This document shows, in pieces, positions 60,344 to 64,000 of a stretch of DNA of 64,000 nt; positions within the stretch are counted from its first letter, which is position 1; every line of letters starts with the position of its first letter. The translations under genes were made by a program, and so were the position numbers. The notes beneath the pieces are model-generated. The model worked only from the letters and a program-made list of their open reading frames with translations. It did not search any database and was not told the DNA's origin. The stretch is from Sapria himalayana (lineage: Eukaryota; Streptophyta; Magnoliopsida; Malpighiales; Rafflesiaceae), in assembly GCA_029783825.1 (NCBI GenBank), contig JAREIK010003118.1, positions 111,973-175,972 of the forward strand, in the 5' to 3' direction.

Positions 60344-63300
60344 AATGCAAGGTAATGCTGGGTCATGCCAAATTTTGGGCAAACATCCAATTAAACTATT
60401 CTGAAATTTAAATATTTTATTTTATTACTTATTTAAATTATTACATTTATATTAATTTAAATGAACTAAATAATTAAAAAAAATTATAATTCGTATCAAA
60501 TAAAAAATAAAAGTGTTTAATAAAGAAAAAATAATTTTCATATTTAAATTTCATTATCAAAAATAGAATATAATACAACATACATACACATATTTAACAT
60601 ATGATGAGACATAACTCATAATACCATAAATGAATAAAAACATAATGGATAGAAATATACAAAAAATTAATAACAATATAGTATCGTATAAAAAAAATAA
60701 TTAAAAATACACGAGTCAACAATCATGAATGATAAACCACGATTCATATAAAAAAGTATAGCACTTTCAACATCATCATGTATATGCCTGAAAGTATCTA
60801 GTGATGATATTAATATCCTCAATTTTCATATATCATAAATCATAATCTGTAAATAACTCTTGCACCATATCATGAATGACCAACAATGAATCTTCAATCC
60901 TTTATGCATGTAAGTATCTCTGCAATATTTAGTCACGGTCTCAATATCTTATCTGAAATAATATTAATTATCATTGAAAAAATAAACTTTGATGTTAAGT
61001 TAGACAGATGAGAAAGACATCAAGTGTCATCTTAGATAACACGAGATAGATAAATTCAAATAATTTCTAATAAAGTAAAATATTAATATTCTTATTATCA
61101 TCATATTATATGATATAATAGTAATTGATATCTAAATATCAAAATAAGTAGCTCATATTCAACGGATCACCCCGTCATTTACCCCTAGCTATTTGAATAA
61201 AGAAATTATCATCTTCATGTCTGTCCTCAGAACATGACAATAACTATCATACCTATTATGATAATATATAAATAAAATAGTTACCTTTTCATGAATTAAA
61301 TACTCAGGTTGGTGTTCTTGATTCATTCATGTGAATATGTATGTCAAAGTATTTTATATCTCTTCTACCTTACCCTAAGATGCATACACACAACCAAACA
61401 ATAAATAGGTAGACTAGAGAACTAATATTTTAAATACTTAATTTTCATCTGACAATAATGACACTAAATACATGATGACCTCTATAATTGATAAACATAC
61501 TACTATTATTGTATAAGCCCTTAAGCACAATGCAAGTAGTAGAAATATTCAAAAACAAACACATATTTGTTGTGTTAAAAATTTTTCAAATTTTTCATAA
61601 AAGAATTTCATATATCACAGTATGAATTATTAATAATAAATTTATCACTATTACTATTAATATAGTTGGATATCACATAATGATAACCAATACATGACAA
61701 TTATTATCAAGTTGGTAAAATTCTAATGATATCTTATAATCATTTAAAATTTATTTAGGCTCACTAAAACATAGAAATCACTAAACTCTTGTTGTCTACT
61801 AGACATCTTAATATATTTTAATAAATTTCTTATTTTTTTAATACAAGAGAAACAATTTTTTTTCTCGACGATACTATTAGATTAATTATATGAGTTATGA
61901 CACATATAACTAATATGAAAAATCTCATCTAATAATTTATCGTTAATGATTCTAATAAACATATTAATATTTATTTTAGAGAATATTCTCTAAATATCAT
62001 ATGAATAACATATTAATATCATATTCTCTAAAAATGCTATATATTCTCTAAATATATAGCATGTCATTATGAAAATGAAAGATATCAAGAAATCTTAAAA
62101 TTTTTTTATTATGTTTCAATTATAAATCTACTTTGTTAATAGTAAGACATAGGAATAACACACAATCACGACTAGGCCAAATTTCTAAAATCATGGTCAA
62201 CTCCACTATATTTCCTAAATTTATTAATTATTACCATTAAGATACTTACTACTTGCATATAATATAAAATATTCATTTATGATTTGAAATTCATTAATTA
62301 TTACCACAATCACAGCTAGTCCAAAGAAATTAAAGATTATTTAATTTCATAAGTGAGACATGGTCATATATCACATGTATCACAATCACGACTAGTTTAT
62401 TTTTTTAATTTACATATAATTATTTCAGACTTGTCCTTTTTTTTACTAGAAAAGTTGTCATGATAGAATTATTTTTTAATGATATATATTGATATCATTA
62501 TTTAATATGATAAGTTGAATCATTCAACCCATAAAATATTGGCTAACTAGAAAGATAATATTTTTAAAACTTAATTTTAAAAAGATAACTCTTCATCAAG
62601 AAATGAATATTATTTTTACTAAAATATCCTCTTAATTTTTTTTTTTGCAAAAATAACTCTTCTTTTATAATAATCAAATTTTATTCATAAATAACTTGAT
62701 TAGTATTAAGATTGATAAATTATAAGAAAAAATTTATTTTTTTAAAAATACAAGCAAATGAGTTATCTTTATAAATATCATAACATTTGAGGTTATCAGT
62801 CCTAATATTCTTAAAATAATTTATAAGTAGTTTCAACAAAAAAAAATAATGAAAGTGTTCCGTATCAAAGAGCATAACTTACAAGAAAACAAATGTTTGA
62901 TGATATTACATGAATTGTAGTACCTGACATGAATGTTACAAAATTAATGCTAGATTGTAAGACCCACTGAAACTCAACATATACGATATTGTTTCTTTAT
63001 CTTTTATAGATATAGTTGCTAGTTTGAGATTTCATGATTCATCATATAGTTATTTTCTAATGAATAATGAGTGATTGTTAATACGAAAGGTGTCTCAGTT
63101 ATTAAAAATATTTTATTCTATGACTAGAATATTTTCTAGAATTAGTATCCCACCATAAATATTTTATTTCCTAAAGTTTGTGACGTAAGGATTAACTACT
63201 AAAGTGAGGCACATCTCCTAATAAAGAATTTGTTCTATGGCTGAACAAATATTTATAAAATTTTGAAAAATATTGGTCTAACATTCAGAAAGTTATAAGA

Positions 63301-64000
63301 ATAGTTATCATTTTAGATCCGAAGCATAAGACAATTGATGGAATATTATTTCAAGAGAACTTATCGAATGATTAGAATTAAAAAATATCTTTAAAGTATT
63401 TAAAGATTATGTTATAAATTGCTTGAGGAGTACACGATTAATCATGTGATTATGAATGATACTTGTGCTGAAAAATGATTATATGAATCTACATTGAATA
63501 TTAGCAGCAATAATTTTTTGGAAAAATTTAAAAAAAAAATAACACTTAATAGTAAGATTAATATTAATTTAAAAAATAAGCTAGATGGACATTTAAAAAA
63601 AAAGTATTACCAAAAAAAATTGATTTTACCATATTAGATTAGTGGTAGACAGATAAAATCAAATATCCTACTTTGATGAGGATGCCTAGAGATCTTGTCA
63701 TTCTAATATCAATTATAGATTCGGAGTCTACATATAGCACAAGTGGTAGATTAGTGAGTCCTTGTAATAGTAGACTTCATCCAAAAATTTTTGAATCATC
63801 AATTGGTACTACAAGTTGAATTGTAAATATGCAATAAGGTGAGATAAATTGCTTAATTTTTAAATGAAATTAATTTTCTTTGATTAATTATATTAATATT
63901 TTCTTTCTTCCTTTATTATAATTATAAGTTCAAATAAAAAAGAAGCATATTACTACTCAGTTGAATATGATAAAAATATTATTGGTGTTGAGGTATGAAA
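60344..64000. other. Non-coding AT-rich DNA, outer right arm
   Basis: Mirror of 1-954 and 3,413-5,925, without the 2.46-kb left-only block (junction near 62,848). The last 139 bases pair with sequence before the window. No gene is seen. Confidence 0.6.

Larger units (their letters stand above)
45665..63861 (-). repeat. Right arm of giant inverted duplication
   Basis: This is the mirror image of the left arm. Base 63,861 corresponds to base 1, and the last 139 bases lie opposite sequence before the window. The arm lacks the LINE, the copia composite and the 786-bp hAT element of the left arm. It has its own changes: a 778-bp tandem duplication (54,140-55,695), a 15-unit 26-bp array (55,968-56,358) and an extra block (57,921-58,915). 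Confidence 0.93.

Noticed and set aside
1..63861. Palindrome as a hairpin-read or assembly artefact
   Set aside because: Arm divergence near 6%, an 8-bp target duplication with a matching empty site, and arm-specific repeat expansions need independent evolution of the arms. Spanning reads would still be decisive.

Overview
The window is nuclear DNA of a flowering plant. The evidence is a Ty1/copia retrotransposon primed by initiator tRNA-Met, a plant-type LINE RNase H domain, Ac-like hAT elements, a Ty3/gypsy integrase relic and a captured piece of an R2R3-MYB gene of the MYB46/MYB83 type. I cannot name the species. I find no intact host gene: the window is AT-rich non-coding DNA, minisatellite arrays and mobile elements.

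The main feature is a giant imperfect palindrome. Positions 1 to about 45,249 read as the reverse complement of about 45,665 to 63,861, and the symmetry probably continues beyond both window ends. A hand comparison of about 350 bp gives roughly 94% identity between the arms. The single-copy loop (45,250-45,664) encodes the broken C-terminus of a hAT transposase, so the axis lies inside the 3' part of a hAT element (44,516-46,435). The left arm is longer because it gained an expanded minisatellite, a LINE, a 10.35-kb copia composite, a 786-bp hAT miniature element (empty site still visible in the right arm) and two unidentified blocks of about 2.5-2.7 kb.

Layout, left to right: 1-5,925 non-coding, including a left-only block at 955-3,412; 5,926-6,960 hAT 5' end; 7,031-14,086 minisatellite; 14,101-16,911 LINE with 16-bp target duplication; 16,912-19,249 minisatellite; 19,250-29,600 copia composite (LTR-internal-LTR-internal-LTR, flanked by GTTTG); 29,606-34,262 minisatellite with a dispersed repeat inside; 35,928-36,713 GC-rich hAT miniature element; 37,690-39,914 gypsy integrase relic; 40,246-44,515 AT-rich DNA; 44,516-46,435 apex hAT. 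The right arm then mirrors the left in reverse, with its own minisatellite expansions.

The minisatellite has a 25-26 bp unit whose core, ACTCATT-ATA-AATGAGT, is itself a dyad. It makes up roughly 19 kb of the window. The copia LTR carries, antisense to the element, a fragment of a MYB46/83-like DNA-binding repeat that appears to lack an intron. Both copia polyprotein copies share an integrase D-to-N change at the second catalytic position.
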